A stretch of DNA of 64,000 nucleotides from Methylobacterium ajmalii (GTDB lineage Bacteria; Pseudomonadota; Alphaproteobacteria; Rhizobiales; Beijerinckiaceae). Below the pieces are notes generated by a model that saw only the letters and a program-made list of their open reading frames with translations, was not told the origin of the DNA and ran no database searches. The position numbers and the translations under genes are program-made. The DNA lies in contig NZ_JACWCT010000156.1 in assembly GCF_016613415.1 (NCBI RefSeq), positions 1-64,000 on the forward strand, written 5' to 3'. Shown here one piece after another: positions 50,044 to 58,304 of the stretch. Position 1 is the stretch's first letter. Every line of letters starts with the position of its first letter.

Positions 50044-50813
50044 CAGGCGGCGGCCTTCCTGGTCGATTCCTCGCGGATCATCCCGAGCACCCGGCGCTTC
50101 ATGTCGTTGAAGTCCGGGCTCGTCACGTCCCGCGGCCGGGGCAGATCGAAGGGGATGAACTCGCGGATGCGGCCCGGGCGCCGGCTCATCACGGCGATGC
50201 GGCTCGCCAGCACCAGCGCCTCGTCGACCGAGTGGGTGACGAACACCACCGTGGCGCCGACCCGCTGCCAGATCGCGACCAGCTCCTCCTGCATCTCGAT
50301 CTTGGTCTGGGCGTCGAGGGCCGCGAAGGGCTCGTCCATCAGGATCACCGCCGGGTTCATCAGGAGCGCCCGGGCGATGCCGACCCGCTGACTCATCCCG
50401 CCCGAGAGCTCCGCCGGGTAGTGCCGCTCGAAGCCGGTGAGCCCGACGAGATCGATGTAGGTCTTGGCCCGCTCGTGCCGCTCGGCCTTGCCCATCCCCT
50501 TCAGCTTGAGATGGAAGGCGACGTTGTCGATCACCGTGAGCCAGGGCATCAGCGTCGGCTGCTGAAAGACCACGCCGCGGTCGGCGCCCGGCCGCTCGAC
50601 CCGCCTGCCCGCGACGCGAACCTCGCCGGCGCTCGGCGCCTCGAAGCCCGCGATCATGTTGAGCAGGGTGGACTTGCCGCAGCCCGAGGGGCCGAGCAGG
50701 CAGACGAACTCGCCCGCCTCGATCGTGGCCCGGGTGCGGTCCACCGCCACGAGGTCGCGCCCGTCGCGGTCGCGAAAGACTTTCTGGACGTCGGCGAGGT
50801 CGATCGCGCTCAT
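50043..50813 (-). CDS. ABC importer ATPase (nitrate/sulfonate/taurine family)
   Basis: A 256-residue ATPase. Walker A is G-P-S-G-C-G-K-S, the signature L-S-G-G-M-S-Q-R, Walker B V-I-L-M-D-E-P-F, and the switch histidine lies in F-V-T-H-S-V-D-E-A. The V-V-F-Q-Q-P-T-L-M-P-W segment is typical of the SsuB/TauB group. It powers the permease encoded 31 bases upstream. Its stop overlaps the racemase-like gene. Confidence 0.95.
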   Translation of the reverse strand: MSAIDLADVQKVFRDRDGRDLVAVDRTRATIEAGEFVCLLGPSGCGKSTLLNMIAGFEAPSAGEVRVAGRRVERPGADRGVVFQQPTLMPWLTVIDNVAFHLKLKGMGKAERHERAKTYIDLVGLTGFERHYPAELSGGMSQRVGIARALLMNPAVILMDEPFAALDAQTKIEMQEELVAIWQRVGATVVFVTHSVDEALVLASRIAVMSRRPGRIREFIPFDLPRPRDVTSPDFNDMKRRVLGMIREESTRKAAA

Positions 50814-50844
50814 GGGATTCTCCGCGGGAAAGGAGCGGGGCGGG

Positions 50845-51708
50845 TCACCGCCCCTGCACCGTCGTGCCCTTCTGCCAGTGCAGCACCGAGGCCATCAGCG
50901 CCTTGAGGCCGAGATCGGACAGGTATCCGAGCAGCCCGATCGAGATCATCGCGGCAAGCACGATGTCGTAGCGCAGGAAGTAGTAGGAATCCCACAGCAC
51001 GTAGCCGAGCCCGCTCTTCACCGCGACCATCTCGGCGGTCACCGTCAGCATCCAGGCCGAGCCGATGGCGATGCGAAGACCCGAGAAGATCGACGGCAGG
51101 GCGGCGGGCAGCACGATGTCGGTGAGGAGCTGGCGCTCGGAGGCCCCCATCATCGCGCCGGCCCGGATCAGGTTGCGGTCGACCCCGCGCACCCCGTGGA
51201 TGGTGTTCATCAGGACGGGGAAGAACGCGCCGAGAAAGACCAGGAAGATCGCCGGCTTGTCGGCGATGCCGAACCAGATGATGGCGAGCGGGATCCACGA
51301 GACCGGCGGGATCGGCCGCAGCATCTGCAGGGTCGGCTCGACGGTGCGCTCGACGAGCCGCCACCAGCCGATCGCGACCCCGATCAGAACCGCCGAGACC
51401 GCCGCTATGGCGTAGCCAGCCGCCACCCGGGTCAGGCTCGCCAGCGCGTCCGCCACCCAGTGGCCGGAATAGGTCTGGGTGCTCTCGTCGATCCCGAAGA
51501 GCCAGTCGCCCAGCGCGTGCAGCACGGCGCTCGGGGCCGGCAGGAGCGCCGCCGGCAGGGCGCCGGAGCGGGCAAACGCCTCCCAGCCGGCGACGAGGAG
51601 GAGTGGCAGCGCCGCCCGCTCGGCGAAGGCGACGAGGCGCCGGGGCAGCCGGCGGGCGGGGGCCGGCGTCGCGGGGGCGAGCGGCGCCGTCTCAGTAGCC
51701 GAGGCCAT
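50845..51708 (-). CDS. ABC importer permease (nitrate/sulfonate/taurine family)
   Basis: A 287-residue inner-membrane protein with about six hydrophobic segments. The inner-membrane signature reads GAMMGASERQLLTDIVLPAALP, the ATPase-coupling EAA loop. Blocks such as LRPIPPVSWIPLAIIWFGI are typical of SsuC/TauC permeases. It overlaps the binding-protein gene by 17 bases, indicating one operon. Confidence 0.95.
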   Translation of the reverse strand: MASATETAPLAPATPAPARRLPRRLVAFAERAALPLLLVAGWEAFARSGALPAALLPAPSAVLHALGDWLFGIDESTQTYSGHWVADALASLTRVAAGYAIAAVSAVLIGVAIGWWRLVERTVEPTLQMLRPIPPVSWIPLAIIWFGIADKPAIFLVFLGAFFPVLMNTIHGVRGVDRNLIRAGAMMGASERQLLTDIVLPAALPSIFSGLRIAIGSAWMLTVTAEMVAVKSGLGYVLWDSYYFLRYDIVLAAMISIGLLGYLSDLGLKALMASVLHWQKGTTVQGR

Positions 51709-52702
51709 CGCGGGTCTTCCTGGTGGCGGCCTCGAGGAACGAGAAGTCCATGTGCTTCTCCACGTCGGCCGAGACGTCGCGGCCGATGTATTTCAGGTCC
51801 CGCATCATCGCGGCGATCGCCAGGGTCTTGGCGCGGTGCATGCGGTAATCGGGCTCGGCGTTCTCGATCGCGGCGGCGGCGACCTCCTTCGACAGGCCGG
51901 TCTTCTGGTTGATGACGTCGACCCAGACGCCCTTGTCGGCCTTCAGCTTCTCGACCAGGACCACGTCGGCATCGACCACCGCCTGCACGCCGGCGCGGTT
52001 CTTGGCGATCACGTCGGAGCGGGTGACGATCAGGTTCGTCAGGTTGCCGGCCGCCTGGTCGTAGGGCAGCACGAAACGTGCGGCGGCCCCCGCCATGCGG
52101 ATCTGCGAGGCGAAGGGCTCGACCGAGCAGACCATGTCGATCTCGCCCCGCTGCATCGCCGCGAGGTGATCGGACGGGTTCGGGATGTTGACGAACTGCA
52201 CGTCCTTGTTCGGGTTGATGCCCTGCTTGAGGAAGGCGCCGCGCATGTGGATGTCCTGCGCGTTGCCGCGGGACGCCGCGACCTTGAGCGGGGTTCCCGC
52301 CGCCTTCGCCTTCTCCACCGCGGCCTTGAACCCGGCCCAGTCGTCGGCCGTCAGGTTCAGCGCCTTCGACGACAGGCATTCCGAGCCGCCATTCACCTCG
52401 CCGGCCACCGCCACGATGTCGAAGCCTTTGTCGAGGGCGGTGACGTAGTGGAGGTAGGTCACCTGCGCGACGTCGAGGCTCTTGGCGATCAGGGCGGTGA
52501 GCACGTCGTTGCCCGAATTGAAGCCGGTGGCCTCGATCGTCGCGCCCTTGGCGAGCCCCGGCAGCAGCGCGACCGGCAGGCAATGGGCGCACTTGGCGTA
52601 GCCGACCTTGACCGGGGCCTCCTGGGCGGAGGCGGGGGCGAGGAACCCGGGCGTAACGGACCACAGGGCGGCGGCCAGCAGGGGGCCGAGGGAACGGCGC
52701 AT
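51692..52702 (-). CDS. ABC importer periplasmic binding protein (SsuA/TauA-like)
   Basis: A 336-residue solute-binding protein. Residues 1-26 are a signal peptide ending L-A-P-A-S-A-Q. The mature chain begins VKVGYAKCAHCLPVALLPG and continues with the NMT1/OmpA-like fold (GNDVLTALIAKSLDVAQV, VNIPNPSDHLAAMQRGEIDM). Cys38 and Cys41 form a C-A-H-C pair in the first strand-loop, where family members bind ligand. Two further cysteines occur in SECLSS and MVCSVEP. The substrate is unknown; the partner enzymes suggest a carboxylate or amide. It is first in the four-gene operon and divergent from the GntR gene. Confidence 0.93.
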   Translation of the reverse strand: MRRSLGPLLAAALWSVTPGFLAPASAQEAPVKVGYAKCAHCLPVALLPGLAKGATIEATGFNSGNDVLTALIAKSLDVAQVTYLHYVTALDKGFDIVAVAGEVNGGSECLSSKALNLTADDWAGFKAAVEKAKAAGTPLKVAASRGNAQDIHMRGAFLKQGINPNKDVQFVNIPNPSDHLAAMQRGEIDMVCSVEPFASQIRMAGAAARFVLPYDQAAGNLTNLIVTRSDVIAKNRAGVQAVVDADVVLVEKLKADKGVWVDVINQKTGLSKEVAAAAIENAEPDYRMHRAKTLAIAAMMRDLKYIGRDVSADVEKHMDFSFLEAATRKTRDGLGY

Positions 52703-52947
52703 GGAGAGACCTCGCGGTGGGGCGGCGGCGTCGATGCTCGGGCCCGACGGCCGCTCGAACGCGGCGTTCCGGGTGCCGCGGGATCAGGGTGTGACGGGCC
52801 GGACGGCGGCGCAACGCATTTTTGGTGCTCTGCATGCAATTCGTGCCAAATGACGAGGCAGACAGCAGAATTGCCTTGAATTGATGCGCCCGCTGCCGGT
52901 CGGGGCGGCTATGGTCGCGAACCGTGAGGATGAGGGAGAGGACACGC

Positions 52948-53667
52948 ATGGATCCGGTCCGGCGCCCCCGCGGGCGCCCCCGCAAGCCGGTGCTGCTGGA
53001 GCCCGAGGCCCTGAGCCCGCGGCGCGGCCTGCACGATCAGGCGGTGGAGCGCCTGCGCGCCCTGATCGTCGCCGGCACCCTGCCGGCAGGGAGCGCGCTG
53101 GTCGAGACCGAGCTGTCGGCGGCGCTCGGCATCTCGCGCACGCCGTTGCGCGAGGCGCTGAAGCTGCTGGCCGTCGAGGGCTTGGTGGAGCTGCGCCCCA
53201 ACCGCTCGCCGCTCGTGGCGGAGCTGCGGCCGGACGCGGTGAGCGAGCTGTTCGAGGCGATCGCCGCCATTGAGCGGGCGGCGGCGGAGCTGGCGGCTTT
53301 GCGCGCCACCGCGGCGGACCTCTCAGGGCTGCGTCGGCTCCAGGCCGAGATGGAGGTGCATCATGCCGCCGGCGACCTCGCACCGTACTTCGCCCTCAAC
53401 CAGCGGATCCACGCCCTGATCGTGGCGTGCGCCCGCAACGGGCCGTTGCGGGAGGCCCACGCGGCCCTGCACGCGCGGGCCGAGATCGCCCGCCGCCGCG
53501 CCCTCGACAGCCGGGCGCGCTGGGACGAATCGGTCGCCGAGCACCGGGCGATCCTGGACGCCCTCGAAGCCCGCGACGCGGCGGGCGCCGGCCGCCTGCT
53601 CGCCGAGCATGTCGGCCATACCGGCACGGCCCTGCTCGCCGGCCTCGCCCGGCCCGCCGCCGCCTGA
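52948..53667 (+). CDS. GntR/FadR-type (FCD domain) regulator with N-terminal AT-hook-like motif
   Basis: A 239-residue regulator. The winged helix (LHDQAVERLRALIVAGTLPA, then LSAALGISRTPLREALKLLA) is followed by an all-helical FCD ligand-binding domain from about residue 95 (AVSELFEAIAAIERAAAELA). The start has R-R-P-R-G-R-P-R-K, an AT-hook-like sequence that is not part of the usual family. The ATG at 52948 follows GGGAGAGG at good spacing; the upstream ATG and GTG are poorer. Divergent from the importer operon and 40 bases before the hydantoin-racemase homologue, it probably regulates both. Confidence 0.9.
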   Translation: MDPVRRPRGRPRKPVLLEPEALSPRRGLHDQAVERLRALIVAGTLPAGSALVETELSAALGISRTPLREALKLLAVEGLVELRPNRSPLVAELRPDAVSELFEAIAAIERAAAELAALRATAADLSGLRRLQAEMEVHHAAGDLAPYFALNQRIHALIVACARNGPLREAHAALHARAEIARRRALDSRARWDESVAEHRAILDALEARDAAGAGRLLAEHVGHTGTALLAGLARPAAA

Positions 53668-53707
53668 TCCTTCGCCCGATCCCCGGCCGCCCGACGAAAG
53701 ACCCCCG

Positions 53708-54451
53708 ATGCGCCTGCTGCTCCTCAACCCCAATACCAGCCGTGACGTGACCGAGCTGATGCGCGCCACCGCCGCGGCCGTCGCCGCGCCCGGCACCGAG
53801 ATCCTCACCGCCACCGCGCCCCGGGGCGTGCCCTACATCGCGACCCGGGCGGAGGCGCAGATCGGCGGGGCCATCGCGCTCGAGATGCTGGCCGAGGCAG
53901 CCCCGGTCGATGCCGCGATCATCGCGGCCTTCGGCGATCCGGGCCTGTCGGGTGCCCGCGAGCTGTTCGACCATCCGGTGATCGGCCTGGCGGAGGCCGC
54001 GATGCTCACCGCCTGCACGCTCGGCCGGCGCTTCGGCCTCGTCACCTTCGCGCGCGCCCTGGTGCCCTGGTACGAGGAGACCGTCGCCGCCCACGGGCTG
54101 GAGCGGCGCTGCGCCGGTGTGCGGGCGCTGGAGGGGCGCTTCGCGACGCTCTCCGGCGTCCAGGAGGAGAAGGAGGCGCAACTCCTCGACCTCGCCCGGG
54201 CGACGGTCGAGGAGGACGGCGCCGACGTGCTGATCTTCGCCGGCGCGCCCCTGTCCGGTCTCGCCGCCCGGGTGCGCGAGCGCCTGCCCGTCCCGGTGGT
54301 CGACCAGGTGGTGGCGGCGGTCAAGCTCGCCGAGGCGGTGGCGGCGCAGCGGCCGCGCAAGGCGACCGCCGGCACCTTCCGGCGACCCGACCCGAAGCCG
54401 AGCACCGGCCTGGCGCCGGCGCTGGCGGCCCGGATCGGGCGGACGGACTGA
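53708..54451 (+). CDS. hydantoin-racemase homologue lacking both catalytic cysteines
   Basis: A 247-residue Asp/Glu/hydantoin racemase superfamily protein. The opening L-L-L-N-P-N-T-S and the block A-F-G-D-P-G-L followed by PVIGLAEAAM are diagnostic of hydantoin racemases. The family's first cysteine (aCFGDPG) is Ala74 here, and the second (GCaGM) is Ala178 in F-A-G-A-P. With both cysteines gone, two-base racemisation seems impossible. A different chemistry or a binding role is likely. It probably forms an operon with the GntR gene 40 bases upstream. Confidence 0.85.
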   Translation: MRLLLLNPNTSRDVTELMRATAAAVAAPGTEILTATAPRGVPYIATRAEAQIGGAIALEMLAEAAPVDAAIIAAFGDPGLSGARELFDHPVIGLAEAAMLTACTLGRRFGLVTFARALVPWYEETVAAHGLERRCAGVRALEGRFATLSGVQEEKEAQLLDLARATVEEDGADVLIFAGAPLSGLAARVRERLPVPVVDQVVAAVKLAEAVAAQRPRKATAGTFRRPDPKPSTGLAPALAARIGRTD

Positions 54452-54474
54452 CTGACCCGTTTCCGCCCGGCTCT

Positions 54475-56745
54475 TCAGGCGGCCTTGCGGGTGGGCGCTG
54501 CGGCCGCGCCCTGCGCCTTCAAGGCGCAGAGCGTCCGGGCATCGAGCGGCCCGGAGGACAGGGTGATGCCGAACTGGCCCTCGTCGCTCCAGATCACGCG
54601 AGCCTGATGCGAGGCGCCGCCGAGTTCGATCGTCACCGCCGTGCCGACCGGCAGGGGCGGGCCGAACGCGGTGAGGCGCGCGCCCGTCGCGCTCACGTCC
54701 TGCAGGGTCGAGCGGTGGTGCCGGCCCGCGACCGTCACCCCGACCTCCGCCGCCGCCGGGAAGCGCTCTCCGCCGCGCCGGTCGGCGATCTCGACGAGGA
54801 GGTGGTTGATCTCGCCGTTGACGAGCCCGGCCTCGCCGCTGAGGTCCGACGCCATCGCGGCGAGCCGCGTCGCCAGGGCGTCGGTCTCGCGCGCGAGCCC
54901 CGGCAGGACCGCGATGCCGGTGATCACCGTCTGGGTCCGGTTCGCGACGGTCTGCATCATCTGGGTGATCTCGCCGGTCGCCGCGTTCTGCTCCTCGACC
55001 GCGGAGGCGATCGAGGTGCCGATGTCGGCGATCGTCCCGACCGTCGTGGCGATGCCGTCCACGGCGCCGAGCACGCTGCCGGAGGCGGCTCGCAGCGAGC
55101 CGACCTGCCGGTCGATCTCCTCCGTCGCCCGGGTCGTCTGGGCGGCCAGCGACTTGACCTCGGCGGCGACCACCGCGAACCCCTTGCCGGCCTCGCCCGC
55201 ACGGGCCGCCTCGATCGTCGCGTTGAGGGCGAGCAGGTTGGTCTGGCCCGCGATGGAGTGGATCAGGCCCGTGATGCTGCCGATCCGGTCGCTCAGCTCC
55301 GAGAGCTGCACCGCGAGGGTGCGGGCGGCCGCCGCCTGGGCGCGCGCGTCCTGCATCGCCGCGGTCGATTGCGCCGCCTGGCCGGCGATCTCGCCGATCG
55401 AAGCCGAGAGCTGCGTCACCGCGCTCGCGGCGCCGGCGACCTCGGCGGCGGTGCCGTTGAGATCCTCGACCGAGCGTGACAGCCGCTCGCGGGTATCGGT
55501 GGCGTGGTCCTGCACGCCCGCGCTCGCGTCCTGCATGGTGACGGCGACCTCCTGGAAGTGCCGCACGCCGCCGCCCACCGTGTCGCGGATGCGGTCGGCG
55601 AGCTGCGCCATGAACCGGCGCTCCTGCTCGATCATCGCCCGGCGGTGCTCGTCGTCGCTCGCCCGGGCGATCGACTCGGCGGTCCGATCGCGGAAGTGCA
55701 CGATGGCGCGCGCCAGCGCGGCGATCTCGTCGCGGCCACCCGCCTCCGGCACGTCGGCGTCGAGCGACTGGTCGGCGAGGGCGCGCACCCGCCGGTCGAG
55801 GCCGGCGAGACCCTGCACGACCGAGCGCGTCAGCAGGAAGGCGAGCAGGAAGGCCAGTACCGTCACCGAGCCGGCGATCCCGAGCGCCACCACCAGACGG
55901 TTCTGGAGGCCGGCGACCCGGGCTGCCAGCAGGCGGTCGAGGGCGACCGCGCCATCCGCCCACAGCCGGTCGGCGCGGGCGACGAGATCGGTCGCGGCGC
56001 GCTGGAACAGCGCGAGGTCGGCCGCGGTCTGCCGGCCGGCCGCATGGGCCTCGGCGAGGGCGGCGACGGGCCGGTCGAGCGCCTCGAACGCCGCCACGAC
56101 GGCGGTGGCCGGCGCCGCGAGGGCACCCTCGACGGTGCCGTCGGCATTGGCCTTGGACGCTGCCTTGAGGGAGGCTTGGAGGCCCTCGGCGGTCGCGCGG
56201 AGCTTACCCTGCTCGATCAAGAATCGCGCGGCGTCGCCGGGCGTCAGCGCCGGCTTGCCGCGCAGCTCGACCGCGAGCGCCGCCAGGGTGCCGGCCTGCT
56301 GCAGCAGGTCCGGCAGCCTCACCGCGACGGCGTCCATCACGTAGAAGGAATCGAGGTCGGGATCGAGGATCAGGTTGGAGCCATCGCCGATCTTGGTCAC
56401 CAGGGTGCGGGCGGCCTCCACGATCGCGGCGGGGTCCTTGCCACGCGCCAGGGCGAGGTCGCGGGCGGCCTCGCCGGTCCCCATGACCGGGTCGTGACGC
56501 GCGTGTGCGGCCTCGAAGGCGGCCCAGTCGTCGCCCGTCGTCGCGGCCGGAATCCGCGACAGCGTGGCCGCGCGCAGGATCGGCCAGGCGGTCTGCAGGT
56601 AGGCGACCCCTGCCTGTTCGCGGCTGGCGAAATCGATGTCCTTGCGCGACTGGATCACGAACAGGCCGGACAGCAGCGCGATCGGGATCAGGAACAGGCC
56701 GAGGGTCGAGATGAGCTTCGTTCGAATCGTCAGCATGGCCGACAT
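54475..56745 (-). CDS. methyl-accepting chemotaxis protein with C-terminal PilZ domain
   Basis: A 756-residue receptor. Membrane segments lie at about 12-31 and 288-310, with a helical periplasmic domain between. A HAMP domain follows, then the signalling hairpin with the conserved tip (AGQTNLLALNATIEAARAGE, near 495-515). The last 100 residues form a PilZ domain with both c-di-GMP motifs, R-G-G-E-R (about 656) and D-V-S-A-T-G (about 680). The receptor could therefore adjust taxis directly to c-di-GMP. The start at 56745 follows GAGGAAAGGTC. No che genes are adjacent. Confidence 0.93.
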   Translation of the reverse strand: MSAMLTIRTKLISTLGLFLIPIALLSGLFVIQSRKDIDFASREQAGVAYLQTAWPILRAATLSRIPAATTGDDWAAFEAAHARHDPVMGTGEAARDLALARGKDPAAIVEAARTLVTKIGDGSNLILDPDLDSFYVMDAVAVRLPDLLQQAGTLAALAVELRGKPALTPGDAARFLIEQGKLRATAEGLQASLKAASKANADGTVEGALAAPATAVVAAFEALDRPVAALAEAHAAGRQTAADLALFQRAATDLVARADRLWADGAVALDRLLAARVAGLQNRLVVALGIAGSVTVLAFLLAFLLTRSVVQGLAGLDRRVRALADQSLDADVPEAGGRDEIAALARAIVHFRDRTAESIARASDDEHRRAMIEQERRFMAQLADRIRDTVGGGVRHFQEVAVTMQDASAGVQDHATDTRERLSRSVEDLNGTAAEVAGAASAVTQLSASIGEIAGQAAQSTAAMQDARAQAAAARTLAVQLSELSDRIGSITGLIHSIAGQTNLLALNATIEAARAGEAGKGFAVVAAEVKSLAAQTTRATEEIDRQVGSLRAASGSVLGAVDGIATTVGTIADIGTSIASAVEEQNAATGEITQMMQTVANRTQTVITGIAVLPGLARETDALATRLAAMASDLSGEAGLVNGEINHLLVEIADRRGGERFPAAAEVGVTVAGRHHRSTLQDVSATGARLTAFGPPLPVGTAVTIELGGASHQARVIWSDEGQFGITLSSGPLDARTLCALKAQGAAAAPTRKAA

Positions 56746-57039
56746 GACCTTTCCTCGCAGTCGATCGAACGCTTCGGTCCGATCTCTTCGGAGGGCCCCT
56801 GTCGACGGAACCGCGCGACCCTGGGGCAGCGGCGGCGATCGAGCGAAGTATGTTGGGCCTTATAGGATAATAAGCCCAGATCGGTTTAAGGAGTCATAAT
56901 GTAATGCAAGACACCGTTAAGCCGAAATACATAGTCGAGGCATCTTTTCGAACTAAGCAGACGCGGTAGCTGGATGTCGGGGCCGTTTTCCCGGCCGGTC
57001 CGGGGAGGATCGGGTTCCGCATCCTCCCCGACCGGTCGC
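56746..57039. other. AT-rich intergenic patch
   Basis: This gap between the chemoreceptor and carbonic anhydrase genes contains an AT-rich island at about 56845-56960, unlike the surrounding DNA. An imperfect stem (TGGGCCTTAT ... AATAAGCCCA, 56854-56878) lies within it. An AAGGAG followed by a 21-codon frame (ATG at 56904, stop at 56967) is too short to call a gene. The chemoreceptor promoter probably lies here. Confidence 0.5.
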
Positions 57040-57738
57040 TCAGCCGCCGCTGCCGGCCTCGTCCTGGCAGCGGATCAGCTTGGTCTGGGCGGCGGCCCGG
57101 CCGGGCTCGGCCAGGCGGAACTCGCCGGTCTCGGGGTCGCGGACCCGCAGCTGCCCGGTGGCGATGCCGAAATGCGCGCCGTGGAGCTGCAGCTTGCCGC
57201 GCTCCACCAGGATCTTCACGCAGGGGAACGTCATCAGGTTCTTGAGGCTGTTCGTCACCGTGGCGAATTCGAGCTGCTCGAGGTAGTCCGGCCCGCGCGG
57301 CTCGTCGCCGAGCGCCTCCGCCGCGGGGCGGATCAGCGAGACCCAGCGGCCGATGAAGTCGCCCGGCGAGAGCGGCGCGGCGTCGTCCGCGAAGGCGCGC
57401 ACGCCGCCGCAGCGGGCGTGGCCCAGCACCACGATGTGCTTCACCTTGAGCGCCTGCACGGCGAATTCGAGCGCCGCCGAGGTGCCGTGGTACTCGCCGC
57501 CGGTCTCGAACGGCGGCACCAGGTTGGCGACGTTGCGCACCACGAACAATTCGCCCGGCCGCGCGTCGAAGATCACCTCGGGCGAGACCCGGCTGTCGCA
57601 GCAGCTGATGATCAGGATCTCGGGGCTCTGCCCCTCGGCGAGGCTGGCGTAGCGGTCCTGCTCGCGCACGAACCGGTCGTCCAGGAAGGCGCGGTAGCCG
57701 TCCGCCAGCGCCGGGGGAAACGACAGATCGTCGGCCAT
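57040..57738 (-). CDS. beta-class carbonic anhydrase
   Basis: A 232-residue zinc enzyme interconverting CO2 and bicarbonate. Zinc ligands lie in S-C-C-D-S-R (Cys46; catalytic Asp48-Arg50 dyad) and G-H-A-R-C-G-G. The blocks LFVVRNVANLVPP and GTSAALEFAVQALKV are standard. The ATG at 57738 gives the family N-terminus (PALADGYRAFLDDRF). Confidence 0.96.
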   Translation of the reverse strand: MADDLSFPPALADGYRAFLDDRFVREQDRYASLAEGQSPEILIISCCDSRVSPEVIFDARPGELFVVRNVANLVPPFETGGEYHGTSAALEFAVQALKVKHIVVLGHARCGGVRAFADDAAPLSPGDFIGRWVSLIRPAAEALGDEPRGPDYLEQLEFATVTNSLKNLMTFPCVKILVERGKLQLHGAHFGIATGQLRVRDPETGEFRLAEPGRAAAQTKLIRCQDEAGSGG

Positions 57739-57776
57739 GGGTCGTGATCTCCTTGGGATGAGCCTCTGCGGCAGGC

Positions 57777-58304
57777 TTACGCCGCGCCCGGCCCCCAGGA
57801 CAACGTCACGACCTCCGGGATCGTCTCGCCGGCCACGAGCCTTTTGGCCAGATCGGCGAGCCCGCGCGGTTCCACTCGCTCGTGGGTGGCGGCGAGTTCG
57901 TCGAGCGGCCACCAGCGCGTGCCGTAGACCGGGTTGTCCTCGGTCTCGGCGAGACGGCTGGTATCGACCTTGTCGTCGGGCAGCCGCACCACGAAGTAGC
58001 GCTCGCGGGCGAAGCGCGACTTGTTGAACAGCGTGAAGGCGCCGTCGCAGCGGGCGACCTGGGGGCCGAGCGGCGCATCCTGGACGCCGATCTCCTCCTC
58101 CAGCTCGCGCCGGCAGGCCTCTTCCGGCGTCTCGCCGGGCTCGATGCCGCCGCCGGGCATGAACCAGAACGTCCGGTCGCCCGGCCGGCCCGGATCGACG
58201 TCGCGCGAGGCCTCGTAGGCGATGAGCAGGAGGCGGCCGGCGGGATCGAGCACCAGGGCGCGGGCGATGTCGCGGGTGGGAAGGTCGGCGGAAGCGTCGG
58301 TCAT
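57777..58304 (-). CDS. NUDIX hydrolase
   Basis: A 175-residue pyrophosphohydrolase. The Nudix box begins at G-G-G-I-E-P-G-E-T-P and ends R-E-L-E-E-E-I-G with correct spacing. The substrate (nucleotide sugar, cap-like or damaged nucleotide) cannot be told. Its ATG overlaps the stop of the DUF429 gene (ATGA), so the two are translated together. Confidence 0.93.
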   Translation of the reverse strand: MTDASADLPTRDIARALVLDPAGRLLLIAYEASRDVDPGRPGDRTFWFMPGGGIEPGETPEEACRRELEEEIGVQDAPLGPQVARCDGAFTLFNKSRFARERYFVVRLPDDKVDTSRLAETEDNPVYGTRWWPLDELAATHERVEPRGLADLAKRLVAGETIPEVVTLSWGPGAA

